A stretch of DNA of 64,000 nucleotides from a virus, in the IMG/VR virus record IMGVR_UViG_3300023180_000036, positions 18,463-82,462 of that record; one strand, written 5' to 3'. Both the position numbers and the translations under genes were made by a program. The notes beneath the pieces were generated by a model. It was not told the DNA's origin. It saw nothing but the letters and a program-made list of their open reading frames with translations, and did not search any database. Shown piece after piece: positions 44,926 to 52,573 of the stretch; position 1 is the first letter of the stretch; each line of letters begins with the position of its first letter.

Positions 44926-45285
44926 ATGAGTAAAGCAGGAAAAGTGTGGGGTGTAACAGAACTTATTGAAGCGAATGGTTCTTTAGAGTTTCATCGTATT
45001 CAAATGAATAAAGGAGGTGTTTGTTCTAAACATCTTCATGAGTTTAAATGGAATGGGTTCTATGTCGAAAAAGGTGTAATGTTGGTTCGTGTCTGGCAGA
45101 AGGATTATGATCTTGTGGACGAAACTATTTTATATGAAGGAGATTATACAAAAGTCAAACCAGGTCTTTATCATCAGTTTGAATGCCTAGAGTCCGGTGT
45201 TGCTTACGAACTCTATTGGGCTGAGTTTAATCATAACGATATTGTAAGAGAAACTGTAGGGTATAATGAAAAAAATAAAAAGTAA
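44926..45285 (+). CDS. cupin-domain protein, 119 aa
   Basis: Single beta-barrel cupin: SKHLHEFKWNGFYVEKGVMLV carries the first metal motif and PGLYHQFECLESG the second. Size and neighbours suggest a sugar-related cupin, for example an isomerase or mannose-6-phosphate isomerase-like protein, but the sequence does not prove a reaction. Its 3' end overlaps the next small gene by 20 bases. Confidence 0.7.
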   Translation: MSKAGKVWGVTELIEANGSLEFHRIQMNKGGVCSKHLHEFKWNGFYVEKGVMLVRVWQKDYDLVDETILYEGDYTKVKPGLYHQFECLESGVAYELYWAEFNHNDIVRETVGYNEKNKK

Positions 45286-45445
45286 TAGTTGGACTTTAGA
45301 AGTACAAGAAAATGGAAAAACTAAGGAACTATTTATTGAATTTCCTCCTGAAGCTCTTAGTCAAGTAGGCTGGGATGAAGGAGATACTTTACTTTGGGAA
45401 GAATTAACTGATGGTGTTTGGAGTATAACAAAGAAAGATGACTAA
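45266..45445 (+). CDS. small AbrB-like hypothetical protein, 59 aa
   Basis: ATG inside the end of the cupin gene. KELFIEFPPEALSQVGWDEG then DTLLWEEL and WSITKK follow the strand-helix-GD-strand order of swapped-hairpin proteins; similar short proteins occur in T4-like cyanophages. Its stop overlaps the nucleotidyltransferase start by eight bases. Confidence 0.6.
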   Translation: MKKIKSNSWTLEVQENGKTKELFIEFPPEALSQVGWDEGDTLLWEELTDGVWSITKKDD

Positions 45446-45860
45446 AATGAAAATCGGTTTAACGGCTAGTACATTTGATTTACTACACGCTGGTCATATA
45501 ATGATGTTAAGAGAAGCCAAATCAAAATGTGACTGGCTTATAGCAGCACTACAAGTAGATCCTTCATTAGATAGAAAAGAAAAAAATTCTCCCATACAAA
45601 CTATAGTTGAAAGACAAGCTCAACTTGAAGCAGTAAAGTATGTAGATGAAGTCATTATTTATTGTACTGAAAATGATCTTTTAGATATTATTAATATGTA
45701 CCCAATTGATATAAGAATACTTGGTGAAGAATATAGACAAAAAGATTTTACAGGTAAGGACGAATGCCGTAATCGTGGAATTGAACTATACTTTAATAAA
45801 AGAGATCATAGATTTAGCTCAAGCGGATTAAGATCAAGAGTTTGCGAAAATCATAAATAA
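45438..45860 (+). CDS. cytidylyltransferase-like nucleotidyltransferase, 140 aa
   Basis: TASTFDLLHAGHIMML (9-24) with HAGH is the HxGH nucleotide-binding motif; a C-terminal SSSGLRSRV resembles the SSTxxR motif. Size equals TagD/HldE-type cytidylyl- or adenylyltransferases, which activate a sugar or polyol phosphate with CTP or ATP. ATG at 45447 is an alternative start. Its place between the cupin and MazG supports a nucleotide-sugar role; substrate unknown. Confidence 0.75.
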   Translation: MTKMKIGLTASTFDLLHAGHIMMLREAKSKCDWLIAALQVDPSLDRKEKNSPIQTIVERQAQLEAVKYVDEVIIYCTENDLLDIINMYPIDIRILGEEYRQKDFTGKDECRNRGIELYFNKRDHRFSSSGLRSRVCENHK

Positions 45861-45863
45861 TAC

Positions 45864-45892
45864 TTTACATATCAGTAAAAATAGGATATAAT
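45864..45892 (+). promoter_or_regulatory. promoter TTTACA-17-TATAAT (MazG), predicted leaderless
   Basis: TTTACA 45864-45869, 17 bases, TATAAT 45887-45892. Counting seven bases from the -10 box gives a start at 45899, the A of the MazG ATG. Confidence 0.8.
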
Positions 45893-45898
45893 ATAAAA

Positions 45899-46192
45899 AT
45901 GAACTATGTAGAAAAAATTATTCAGTGGCATCATGATAGAAATCTTATTGAAGGTTCTACAGATAAAGACCAATATATGAAACTTATTCAAGAAATGGGT
46001 GAGCTATCGGACAGTATCTGTAAAAATAAAGACATTAGAGACGATTGTGGTGATATTATGGTTGTTCTAATTAATATTATGGAAAGAAACAATATAAGTT
46101 TTGAAGAATGTCTTGAAGTAGCCTATAATGATATTAAAGACCGTAAAGGTAGAATGGTGGATGGTGTGTTTATAAAGGAAGGTGATAATTAA
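45899..46192 (+). CDS. mazG: MazG-like nucleotide pyrophosphohydrolase, 97 aa
   Basis: Single-domain all-alpha NTP pyrophosphatase. IQEMGELSDSICKNKDIRDDCGDIMVVLINI, taken as helices, supplies the ExxE...ExxD-type metal site. Phage MazG proteins hydrolyse (d)NTPs and have been proposed to affect nucleotide pools. The transcript from the promoter immediately upstream would have no leader. TAATG coupling to the glycosyltransferase-like gene. Confidence 0.82.
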   Translation: MNYVEKIIQWHHDRNLIEGSTDKDQYMKLIQEMGELSDSICKNKDIRDDCGDIMVVLINIMERNNISFEECLEVAYNDIKDRKGRMVDGVFIKEGDN

Positions 46193-47127
46193 TGCAACCA
46201 AAATACCCAATCTATATAATTTCTAAGGGTAGAGCGGACTCACGTCTTACTTCAAAAACTCTTGAAGAAATGAGAGTACCATACAGAATTGTTATTGAAG
46301 ATAGTGAATATGATGATTATGCTAAAGGTATATCACCCGAAAAAATTATAACTCTGCCTACAGATTTTAGAGAAAATCCAAAGTATGCAATTCCAGATAA
46401 CAAAGGCAGAATTGGCGGTTCTATTCCTGCACGTAACTTTGTTTGGGAACATTCTATTAATGAAGGTCATAAGCGGCATTGGATTATGGATGATAATATT
46501 AAACATTTCTATAGATTACATAAGAATAGAAAAACTAAAGTAACCTCTGGAACTATTATTAGATTATGTGAAGATTTTACCGACCGATATACTAATGTAA
46601 AAATGTCTGGTATGAATTATCAATATTTTGCTCCAGCTTCTCAGAAAAAAAAGCCATATACACTTAATACCAGAATTTATTCTTGTATTCTATTATCTAA
46701 TGATTTGAAACATCGCTGGCGTGGTAAATACAATGAAGATACAGTTCTAAGTCTTGATATTCTAAAAGATGATTGGTGTACAATTTTATTTAATGCATTC
46801 TTATGTGGTAAAATTACAACTCTTGTTATGGGCGGTGGTAATACTGATAATGTGTATGTTGACGGAGACAATCGTTTACAGTTTGCACAAGCACTTGTAG
46901 AACAACATCCAGATCTGGTTAAAGTTGTACATAGATATAATAGATGGCATCACCATGTAGATTATAGTCCGTTTAAAAAGAATAAGCTTATCTATCGTGA
47001 TGACTATGTTATTAAAGGTGGTGTAAACGAACACGGTATGAAATTACATAAATTAACTATGGAACAATATAAAAAAGCAACTACAGAATTTGGAAACGCG
47101 GAGAACCCCTACTATGAGCAAACCTAA
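46192..47127 (+). CDS. TET-associated glycosyltransferase-like protein, 311 aa
   Basis: YPIYIISKGRADSRLTSKTL, PARNFVWEHSINEGHKRHWI with MDDNI (99-103, DxD-like metal site), LNTRIYSCILLSN, and HRWRGKYNEDTVLSLDIL with NEDT (181-184) match the phage GT-A family named TET-associated glycosyltransferases, predicted to glycosylate modified bases in DNA. No TET/JBP dioxygenase or base hydroxymethylase is visible in this window, so the acceptor is not known. It overlaps the next gene by 14 bases. Confidence 0.68.
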   Translation: MQPKYPIYIISKGRADSRLTSKTLEEMRVPYRIVIEDSEYDDYAKGISPEKIITLPTDFRENPKYAIPDNKGRIGGSIPARNFVWEHSINEGHKRHWIMDDNIKHFYRLHKNRKTKVTSGTIIRLCEDFTDRYTNVKMSGMNYQYFAPASQKKKPYTLNTRIYSCILLSNDLKHRWRGKYNEDTVLSLDILKDDWCTILFNAFLCGKITTLVMGGGNTDNVYVDGDNRLQFAQALVEQHPDLVKVVHRYNRWHHHVDYSPFKKNKLIYRDDYVIKGGVNEHGMKLHKLTMEQYKKATTEFGNAENPYYEQT

Positions 47128-47395
47128 AGGAGCTAACCTATTTGTATTAGACGGACAAGAAGATGATCTTGATCCTATGGGTTGGGATGATATGCCAGAA
47201 TTTGAACAAGAGAATAGAGAGGATTATGCTGCTCTTGTTATTAGATTTAGGACAGAGGAAGATTTAAAAGAATTTGCACAAAAGATTGGACAACCTAATC
47301 TTACTAAAAAATCACGTGGGACATTTTATCCTGCGGTAGAATTTAATGAGGCAAATCTTTTGCGTTGGATGGATGAAGAACAAATACCGAGCTGA
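47114..47395 (+). CDS. conserved small phage protein, 93 aa
   Basis: ATG at 47114 (MSKPKGANLFVLDGQ) is chosen over an earlier in-frame ATG at 47090 because GGAG at about 47100-47103 lies between them. The C-terminal ALVIRFRTEEDLKEFAQKIG followed by a basic KKSRGTFYP is a recurring small domain in phage proteins, often near base-modification or ParB-like genes. Function unknown. Confidence 0.6.
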   Translation: MSKPKGANLFVLDGQEDDLDPMGWDDMPEFEQENREDYAALVIRFRTEEDLKEFAQKIGQPNLTKKSRGTFYPAVEFNEANLLRWMDEEQIPS

Positions 47396-47397
47396 TT

Positions 47398-48336
47398 ATG
47401 CAAGTTTCTGCAACATTCTTTAAATCTATTTATGATAATAAGACTCATAAGAATATGAGTTTTTCTGATTTTTCACAGTTTGAAAAATTTTTATATAAGT
47501 TGTCAGAAAGAAAGTTAAAGGATAAAAAAGATGCTCAACTTATATCTCCAGCTTCATATATTGAAGATACAACCAGAGCAAATAAAAATGTGATAGACTG
47601 GGCTGGCTGGGCAGCTATGGATGTAGATGATCACGAGTTTAAAGGGGATTTAAAAAATGAGCTTATTCGTATATATGGTAAGTACTATTTCGTTTGCTAT
47701 AGTACTGCTAGCAGTCGAGAAAGTTTACCAAAGTTTCGTCTGGTCTTCCCACTTACAAAAAGAGTTAGATCAGATAATATCAGACATTTTTGGTACGCAC
47801 TCAACACACAACTTAAGGCTATCGGCGATGCGCAAACTAAAGATTTATCACGAATGTATTATATCCCTGGTTCGTACTCTGGCGCTTTCAACTTTATTTT
47901 TACTAACACTGGTGGTTCTTATATAGATCCAGAAGAACTGATGAGTGCTCATCCTTATCAGGAAAAGAAAACTGGAACATTCTTAGATAGATTACCAACA
48001 GAAATGCAAAAATCCATTATAGAATATCGTAAGAATAAAATGGAAAATAATAATGTCAATTGGACTAATTATGAAGATTGCCCATTTGTAAATAAGAATC
48101 TTATCAGAGATTTTAAAAATATAGCATATGTAGATAATACCGGAAGATATGCTATGGTTTATAAAATAATGGTTTCTATAGCAAGTAATGCAATTAAGAA
48201 ACAATATCCTATAAATACGTTTGAAATTGTAGAACTAATTAAACAACTTGATGCAGATACAGCAAAGAGATATGAAAATAGACCTCTTAATATAGAAGCT
48301 GATCGTGCTATAGAATATGCGTATAGAAATATTTAA
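47398..48336 (+). CDS. PrimPol/AEP-like primase candidate, 312 aa
   Basis: WAAMDVDDHEF (72-82) gives the paired Asp of an archaeo-eukaryotic primase motif I. CYSTASSRESLPKFRLVFPL at about 99-118 is the classic Ser-then-Lys/Arg-Phe-Arg block of viral PrimPols, and a downstream KDLSRMYYIPG supplies the third element. The C-terminal 100 residues look like a helical primase-associated domain. No T4 gp61-type primase is seen near gp41 here, so this could be the replicative primase. Assignment rests on motif spacing. Confidence 0.5.
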   Translation: MQVSATFFKSIYDNKTHKNMSFSDFSQFEKFLYKLSERKLKDKKDAQLISPASYIEDTTRANKNVIDWAGWAAMDVDDHEFKGDLKNELIRIYGKYYFVCYSTASSRESLPKFRLVFPLTKRVRSDNIRHFWYALNTQLKAIGDAQTKDLSRMYYIPGSYSGAFNFIFTNTGGSYIDPEELMSAHPYQEKKTGTFLDRLPTEMQKSIIEYRKNKMENNNVNWTNYEDCPFVNKNLIRDFKNIAYVDNTGRYAMVYKIMVSIASNAIKKQYPINTFEIVELIKQLDADTAKRYENRPLNIEADRAIEYAYRNI

Positions 48337-48350
48337 AAAAAATGTATTTT

Positions 48351-48384
48351 AGGGGTTTACAAGTGATGATTTTTAGTATATGTT
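48351..48384 (+). promoter_or_regulatory. early promoter with AGGGG block and shared leader
   Basis: TATTTTAGGGGTTTACAA with TTTACA 48356-48361, 17 bases, TATGTT 48379-48384, then GTAAGAGTAAATAGAATCGG and GGAGA. Promoter plus leader is nearly identical to the minus-strand copy at 27416-27472. Confidence 0.88.
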
Positions 48385-48413
48385 GTAAGAGTAAATAGAA
48401 TCGGAGACTTCTT

Positions 48414-48674
48414 ATGGCTTACTGGACTCACACAAATTCACCAATCGGCATTTTTACTGAAAAAGAGGTTGGCAATTGTTTTGAATACTCTATTAATGAT
48501 GATCCGATTACTTCATTTAATGAAGATTTTCCTCATAAAATCTGGGTCTGCAATGGATACCGTTACGGAACGGTAAAGAAAACCGTTGTAGTAATCTGTA
48601 TAGATGAAGACGAATACGGTCTCCCTGTGACACAAACGTGGCACATTAAAAATAATCGTATATATGCAAATTAG
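48414..48674 (+). CDS. early hypothetical protein, 86 aa
   Basis: Its own early promoter and shared leader mark it as immediate-early. The protein is beta-rich and acidic with three Cys (NCFEYS, WVCNGYRYG, VICIDEDEYG). Not recognised. Another early gene follows with its own promoter, a layout typical for host-takeover genes. Confidence 0.7.
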   Translation: MAYWTHTNSPIGIFTEKEVGNCFEYSINDDPITSFNEDFPHKIWVCNGYRYGTVKKTVVVICIDEDEYGLPVTQTWHIKNNRIYAN

Positions 48675-48706
48675 GGGTTTACAAACTCCTAAAAATATAG
48701 TATGTT
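48673..48706 (+). promoter_or_regulatory. early promoter with AGGGG block
   Basis: TTAGGGGTTTACAA with TTTACA 48678-48683, 17 bases, TATGTT 48701-48706. The leader includes AAGAGAATCGG as at 58470, then GGAAAGGAAC before ATG at 48739. Confidence 0.88.
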
Positions 48707-48738
48707 GATTATATAAAGAGAATCGGAAAGGAACTAAA

Positions 48739-49248
48739 ATGTCTAACGTTGCTACAAATCTTAAAAAAGTTGGAACTTATCTCGGATATTTTACAATTCA
48801 AAAACATACAACAAACGTAAATAATAACAAGCCTTCTCGTACTTATGAAAAGCTTGTATTTACAAAAGCCGATGGTATGGAAACTCGTGACTTTAAAGCC
48901 ATGGGTGATATTGTATATGGTATGTATGTTAACGGCGATCTTGTTAAGATTGGCAAAGCAGGTTCAACAAACGGTTGGGCTGGACGTATTAGTACCTATG
49001 GTGTTGATCCAAAAGGTGAAGCAACTAATCGTAAAATCATTACACATCTAAAAGAAGATTTTACATATGAAACTCGTGTAGAAGTATATGGCATTTCAGT
49101 TCCTCGTGTTCACTCAGAATATTTTTGCCCAGTAACACGTGAAACGGTTTCCATTGAACTTCCGCAAAACCATCAGGTAGAAACTCATTTAACTGCTGAA
49201 GCAGAAGCCGAGGGTGTTGATCTTATGTTCTGTACGCAAAAAGTTTAA
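48739..49248 (+). CDS. GIY-YIG-like nuclease-domain protein, 169 aa
   Basis: The segment VYGMYVNGDLVKIGKAGSTN then GWAGRISTYG (59-88) has the GIY-YIG layout: aromatic-hydrophobic strand pair, KIG, then Arg-x-x-x-Tyr. The surrounding residues are not a homing endonuclease DNA-binding domain. Strong early promoter and codon use less AT-biased than neighbours. Possible roles are host DNA degradation or modification-specific cleavage. Moderate certainty. Confidence 0.55.
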   Translation: MSNVATNLKKVGTYLGYFTIQKHTTNVNNNKPSRTYEKLVFTKADGMETRDFKAMGDIVYGMYVNGDLVKIGKAGSTNGWAGRISTYGVDPKGEATNRKIITHLKEDFTYETRVEVYGISVPRVHSEYFCPVTRETVSIELPQNHQVETHLTAEAEAEGVDLMFCTQKV

Positions 49249-49252
49249 TATA

Positions 49253-50434
49253 ATGAAAATATTCATAATTCCATATACATTCTATACTTATTTTTCTTTT
49301 AAAGAAAGAGTAAGTGGCGTTGATGAGAGTATGTTGAAACAGATAGAAGTTTTAAGAGAAAGAGGTCATGACGTAAAAGCATATACTATTTTTGGTAATC
49401 TACATGAATATTTAAATGATGTTTATTATTATGATGATAAAGTTCCTGAAATAGGAATAAAATCATATTTAAAAAGTACTAAAAATAGAAAAAAAATTGT
49501 AACAGATATTATAATTAAAATAAAAAAATTTAAACCTGATATAATTTTATCAAATGCATATTTTCAACGCGGTTTTTATAATGAATTACAAAAAATAAAT
49601 ATACCTATAATTTATATGTGTCACGCTGCACCCGGATTTTTATCAGATCTTATGTCTGCAAATAAATTATCAAGTTTCAGTGAAAGACATTCTATTTGCG
49701 CAATGTCGGAATATCATGCAAAAACTATAAAACAATTTTATGGCAGAAAAAGAAAAAACTGGGACTTTGAAGGTAAAATAAGTGCAGACTCAATAGTATT
49801 TTCTTCATATAGTAATAAAGAAAATGTATTGGGTTCTGACGGTATTGTTAGACATGTCTCTGCTGCAAATAAAGATAAACAGACTTTTTTGATACATGAC
49901 TTTTTAAGCAAAACAGATTTTAAAACCGAAGTATATACTACTTTAAATCATATGACTAAAGATAATGAAAAATTAAATTCTTATGTTGAAAAAGCATTTA
50001 AAAATTTTAATACTTCAGATAGATTAATCAATCTTGATATTGAACATAAAATCATTATGGAAAATATAGCAAAATCGGCGTGTTGTTTTGTAGGATTAGC
50101 ATATTATGATAGTTTTACAATTACCTCACTTGAAGCGCTTTCTCGTGGTATACCAATTATTGTAAAAGGGATAAAAAACTCACATCCTGCAAAAGAAATG
50201 GTAGAACCAGAATATCAAAAATATGTTCATATATACGAAAATAAAAAAGATTTTATTGATAAGGTAAAAGAGTTTTCAAATGTTACAATAGAAGAAAGAC
50301 ATCAAATTGCCAATTCTTGTTATAAAATTACTTCAAAAAATATGTATGGAAATAAATTAGAAAAGGCATTAAATAGTGCCGTACTTAAATTTAATAATAA
50401 AAATAGTTTACACTTAGAAAATTTTATGATATAA
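49253..50434 (+). CDS. GT-B glycosyltransferase (GT4-like), 393 aa
   Basis: ATG at 49253 (MKIFIIPYTFYTYFSF) with TAATATAATG just after the previous stop. Rossmann-like halves: KPDIILSNAYFQRGFYNEL and HAAPGFLSDL in the acceptor half, and YDSFTITSLEALSRGIPIIV (GT4 EX7E region) in the nucleotide-sugar half. Very AT-rich, with AAA/ATA codons more frequent than in nearby genes, suggesting a distinct source. Neighbouring UDP-uronate genes may supply its donor. Confidence 0.75.
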   Translation: MKIFIIPYTFYTYFSFKERVSGVDESMLKQIEVLRERGHDVKAYTIFGNLHEYLNDVYYYDDKVPEIGIKSYLKSTKNRKKIVTDIIIKIKKFKPDIILSNAYFQRGFYNELQKINIPIIYMCHAAPGFLSDLMSANKLSSFSERHSICAMSEYHAKTIKQFYGRKRKNWDFEGKISADSIVFSSYSNKENVLGSDGIVRHVSAANKDKQTFLIHDFLSKTDFKTEVYTTLNHMTKDNEKLNSYVEKAFKNFNTSDRLINLDIEHKIIMENIAKSACCFVGLAYYDSFTITSLEALSRGIPIIVKGIKNSHPAKEMVEPEYQKYVHIYENKKDFIDKVKEFSNVTIEERHQIANSCYKITSKNMYGNKLEKALNSAVLKFNNKNSLHLENFMI

Positions 50435-50435
50435 T
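50407..50435 (+). promoter_or_regulatory. promoter TTTACA-17-TATAAT (epimerase)
   Basis: TTTACA 50407-50412, 17 bases, TATAAT 50430-50435. The start region ATATAAGTGTAGAAGGAG resembles that after the promoter at 51436. Confidence 0.88.
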
Positions 50436-50457
50436 ATAAGTGTAGAAGGAGAAAAAT

Positions 50458-51414
50458 ATGTCACATATTACAGTAACTGGCGGCGCTGGTTTTATCGGTT
50501 ATCATCTTATTCAAAAATTAGTAGACGAAGGTCATACGGTTTCGGCATTTGATAACTTTAATGATTATTATGATGTTTCTTTAAAAGAAGATAGAGCAAA
50601 TAATTTAAAAAATCTTGGTGTTGAAGTAACACGTCTTGATCTAAAAGAAAAAGCACATTTAAAATTTTTTCTTGCTTCTACAAAACCTGATGTTGTTATT
50701 CACTTAGCTGCATACGCAGGTGTTCGTCATTCATTAGAAAATCCTCAAAAATATATTGATAATAATATCACTGGATCACAAAATTTAATAGAAGCTTGTA
50801 TAGAAAATAATATTGAAAATGTGGTATATGCATCTACATCATGTACCATGGCTGGAAATCCATTACCATGGAATGAAGATGAAAAAACTGGTTATCAACT
50901 AAACCCATACGGTTTTACTAAATCCACCAACGAATGCCAATTTATTTCAAGTAAAATTCCTAAAACCACCGGTCTTCGTTTCTTTACTGTTTATGGTCCT
51001 TGGGGCAGACCTGATATGGCTTTATTTGATTTTACAAAAAATATTATTGCTGGCAATGAAATTGAATTATTTAATTATGGTGATATGATTCGTGACTTCA
51101 CTTATATAGATGACATTGTAAGTGGTATTATTATTGTTGTTAATCAAACATTATCTGAAAATAATGAATTTAATGAAATATATAATATCGGTTATGGTGA
51201 ACAAGTAAAATTGGTTGACTTTGTTGATAATATTGAAAAACAATTAGATCGTAAAGCTAAACGTAAACTTGTACCAAAACATCCGGCAGATACTCAAGCA
51301 ACTTGGTCTGATACAACTAAACTACAAAAACTCGGATATAAACCTACTACACCAATTGAAGTTGGTGTAGAAAAATTTGTTTCCTGGTATAAACTATATT
51401 ATGGAGTAAACTAA
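50458..51414 (+). CDS. UDP-glucuronate 4-epimerase-like NAD-dependent epimerase
   Basis: Extended SDR. VTGGAGFIGYHLIQKL (5-20, NAD site), HLAAYAGVRHS, the STSCTMAG region and YGFTK (Tyr151, Lys155), with FTVYGPWGRPDMALFDF and RDFTYIDDIV placing it in the GalE/UDP-glucuronate 4-epimerase branch. Expected reaction is UDP-glucuronate to UDP-galacturonate, using the product of the dehydrogenase encoded next. 318 residues, normal size. Confidence 0.85.
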   Translation: MSHITVTGGAGFIGYHLIQKLVDEGHTVSAFDNFNDYYDVSLKEDRANNLKNLGVEVTRLDLKEKAHLKFFLASTKPDVVIHLAAYAGVRHSLENPQKYIDNNITGSQNLIEACIENNIENVVYASTSCTMAGNPLPWNEDEKTGYQLNPYGFTKSTNECQFISSKIPKTTGLRFFTVYGPWGRPDMALFDFTKNIIAGNEIELFNYGDMIRDFTYIDDIVSGIIIVVNQTLSENNEFNEIYNIGYGEQVKLVDFVDNIEKQLDRKAKRKLVPKHPADTQATWSDTTKLQKLGYKPTTPIEVGVEKFVSWYKLYYGVN

Positions 51415-51416
51415 TA

Positions 51417-51557
51417 ATGGATAGCGTAGAAAAACTTTACAAAAATGTTGCACTATATTATAATATAAGTGTAGAAGAATTATTGGATCGACTCACTAAA
51501 AACGGAGAACCTCTAATTCATAATTATTATAAGGAAGTGTATCCAAATGGGTTCTAA
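51417..51557 (+). CDS. small hypothetical protein, 46 aa
   Basis: Begins three bases after the epimerase and overlaps the dehydrogenase start by 11 bases. MDSVEKLYKNVALYYNISVE...ELLDRLTKNGEP is helical and acidic. The ugd promoter lies within it, so part of this frame could be only spacer. No family recognised. Confidence 0.4.
   Translation: MDSVEKLYKNVALYYNISVEELLDRLTKNGEPLIHNYYKEVYPNGF
51436..51464 (+). promoter_or_regulatory. promoter TTTACA-17-TATAAT (ugd)
   Basis: TTTACA 51436-51441, 17 bases, TATAAT 51459-51464, followed by ATAAGTGTAGAAG as at the epimerase promoter. Confidence 0.85.
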
Positions 51558-52386
51558 ACTAAGAATTGCTATTGTCGGTCATGGTTTTGTAGGAAAAGCC
51601 ATTGATCATGGGTTTAATGACTATAACTGCGATAAAATAATTATTGATCCAAAATATGGAAATAGTATTGATAATATTAAATCACTAGTAACAGATGTAG
51701 CTTTTGTTGCTGTTCCTACACCTATGGGAAAGAATGGAGAAATTGATTCATCTATTGTTGTTGAAACAGTAAAGAAACTTAAACAAAGAAGAACTGGTAT
51801 TATTGTAATCAAATCTACAGTAACTCCTGATATTATTAAGAGTCTTACTAATGGTTCTGGTTCAAGTACAAGAGTAGTTTACAATCCAGAATTTTTAACA
51901 GAGATAAATGCTAATTCTGATTTTATAAATCCTGATATGCATGTATTTGGAGGTCACAAAGAAACCACTCAAAGATTGGAAGAAATATATAGAGAGTATA
52001 GTTTATGTAAACCATGTCCAGTTTTTCATATGTCCGCTACGGAAGCAAGCTTTGTAAAATATGGACTTAATTGTTTTCTTGCTACAAAAGTTTTATGGTT
52101 TAATCAGTTCTATGATGTAATAGAAAAGTTTGGTGGTAATTTCGGTCACATTGTAAATGCTATTGGAACAGATCCTAGAATAGGAACATCCCACACCAGA
52201 GCACCAGGGTTTGATGGCAAAAGAGGGTTTGGAGGAGCTTGTTTCCCAAAAGATACAGCAGCATTTAATAATTTTTCAAATAAAGAATTTACGGTATTAA
52301 ATGAAGCAATTAAAGCAAACAATGAATATAGAAAAGAATACGAAAAAGATTCAAGAGAATTGGAACAAAACGTAAGCTATGCTTGA
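51547..52386 (+). CDS. ugd: UDP-glucose 6-dehydrogenase
   Basis: Oxidises UDP-glucose to UDP-glucuronate with NAD. IVGHGFVGKAID (9-20), AVPTPMGKNGEID, STVTPD, NPEFLTEINA, KYGLNCFLATKVLWFNQF, and GFGGACFPKD with catalytic Cys232. At 279 residues it is clearly shorter than bacterial Ugd (about 390-450), lacking much of the C-terminal UDP-binding domain, as in other compact phage versions. Pairs with the epimerase upstream. Confidence 0.87.
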   Translation: MGSKLRIAIVGHGFVGKAIDHGFNDYNCDKIIIDPKYGNSIDNIKSLVTDVAFVAVPTPMGKNGEIDSSIVVETVKKLKQRRTGIIVIKSTVTPDIIKSLTNGSGSSTRVVYNPEFLTEINANSDFINPDMHVFGGHKETTQRLEEIYREYSLCKPCPVFHMSATEASFVKYGLNCFLATKVLWFNQFYDVIEKFGGNFGHIVNAIGTDPRIGTSHTRAPGFDGKRGFGGACFPKDTAAFNNFSNKEFTVLNEAIKANNEYRKEYEKDSRELEQNVSYA

Positions 52387-52528
52387 ATTATTAATATATG
52401 CTATTGGTATATATCTGCTAATGATTATATTACAATTTTTATTTAAACCTATAATTACAATAGCAATTATTTTTATCATACTATTTTATTTACAAAAATA
52501 TGATATTTTTACTATCTATCTGTTGTAA
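52379..52528 (+). CDS. small two-helix membrane protein, 49 aa
   Basis: ATG overlaps the end of ugd by eight bases. Nearly all hydrophobic, with two probable membrane helices (LLIYAIGIYLLMIILQFLF and IITIAIIFIILFYL) around a Lys-Pro turn. Membrane-targeted small phage protein; function unknown. Confidence 0.55.
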   Translation: MLELLIYAIGIYLLMIILQFLFKPIITIAIIFIILFYLQKYDIFTIYLL

Positions 52529-52535
52529 TTTAGTT

Positions 52536-52541
52536 TATAAT
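52536..52541 (+). promoter_or_regulatory. -10 box of a probable uvsX promoter
   Basis: TAGTTTATAATATATA at 52531-52546 is almost the same as the gp55 promoter -10 region (30543-30558), but no good TTTACA lies 17 bases upstream. Suggests a factor-assisted or weaker middle promoter. Confidence 0.5.
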
Positions 52542-52573
52542 ATATAAATTAATACTATACAAAGGAGTATTGT

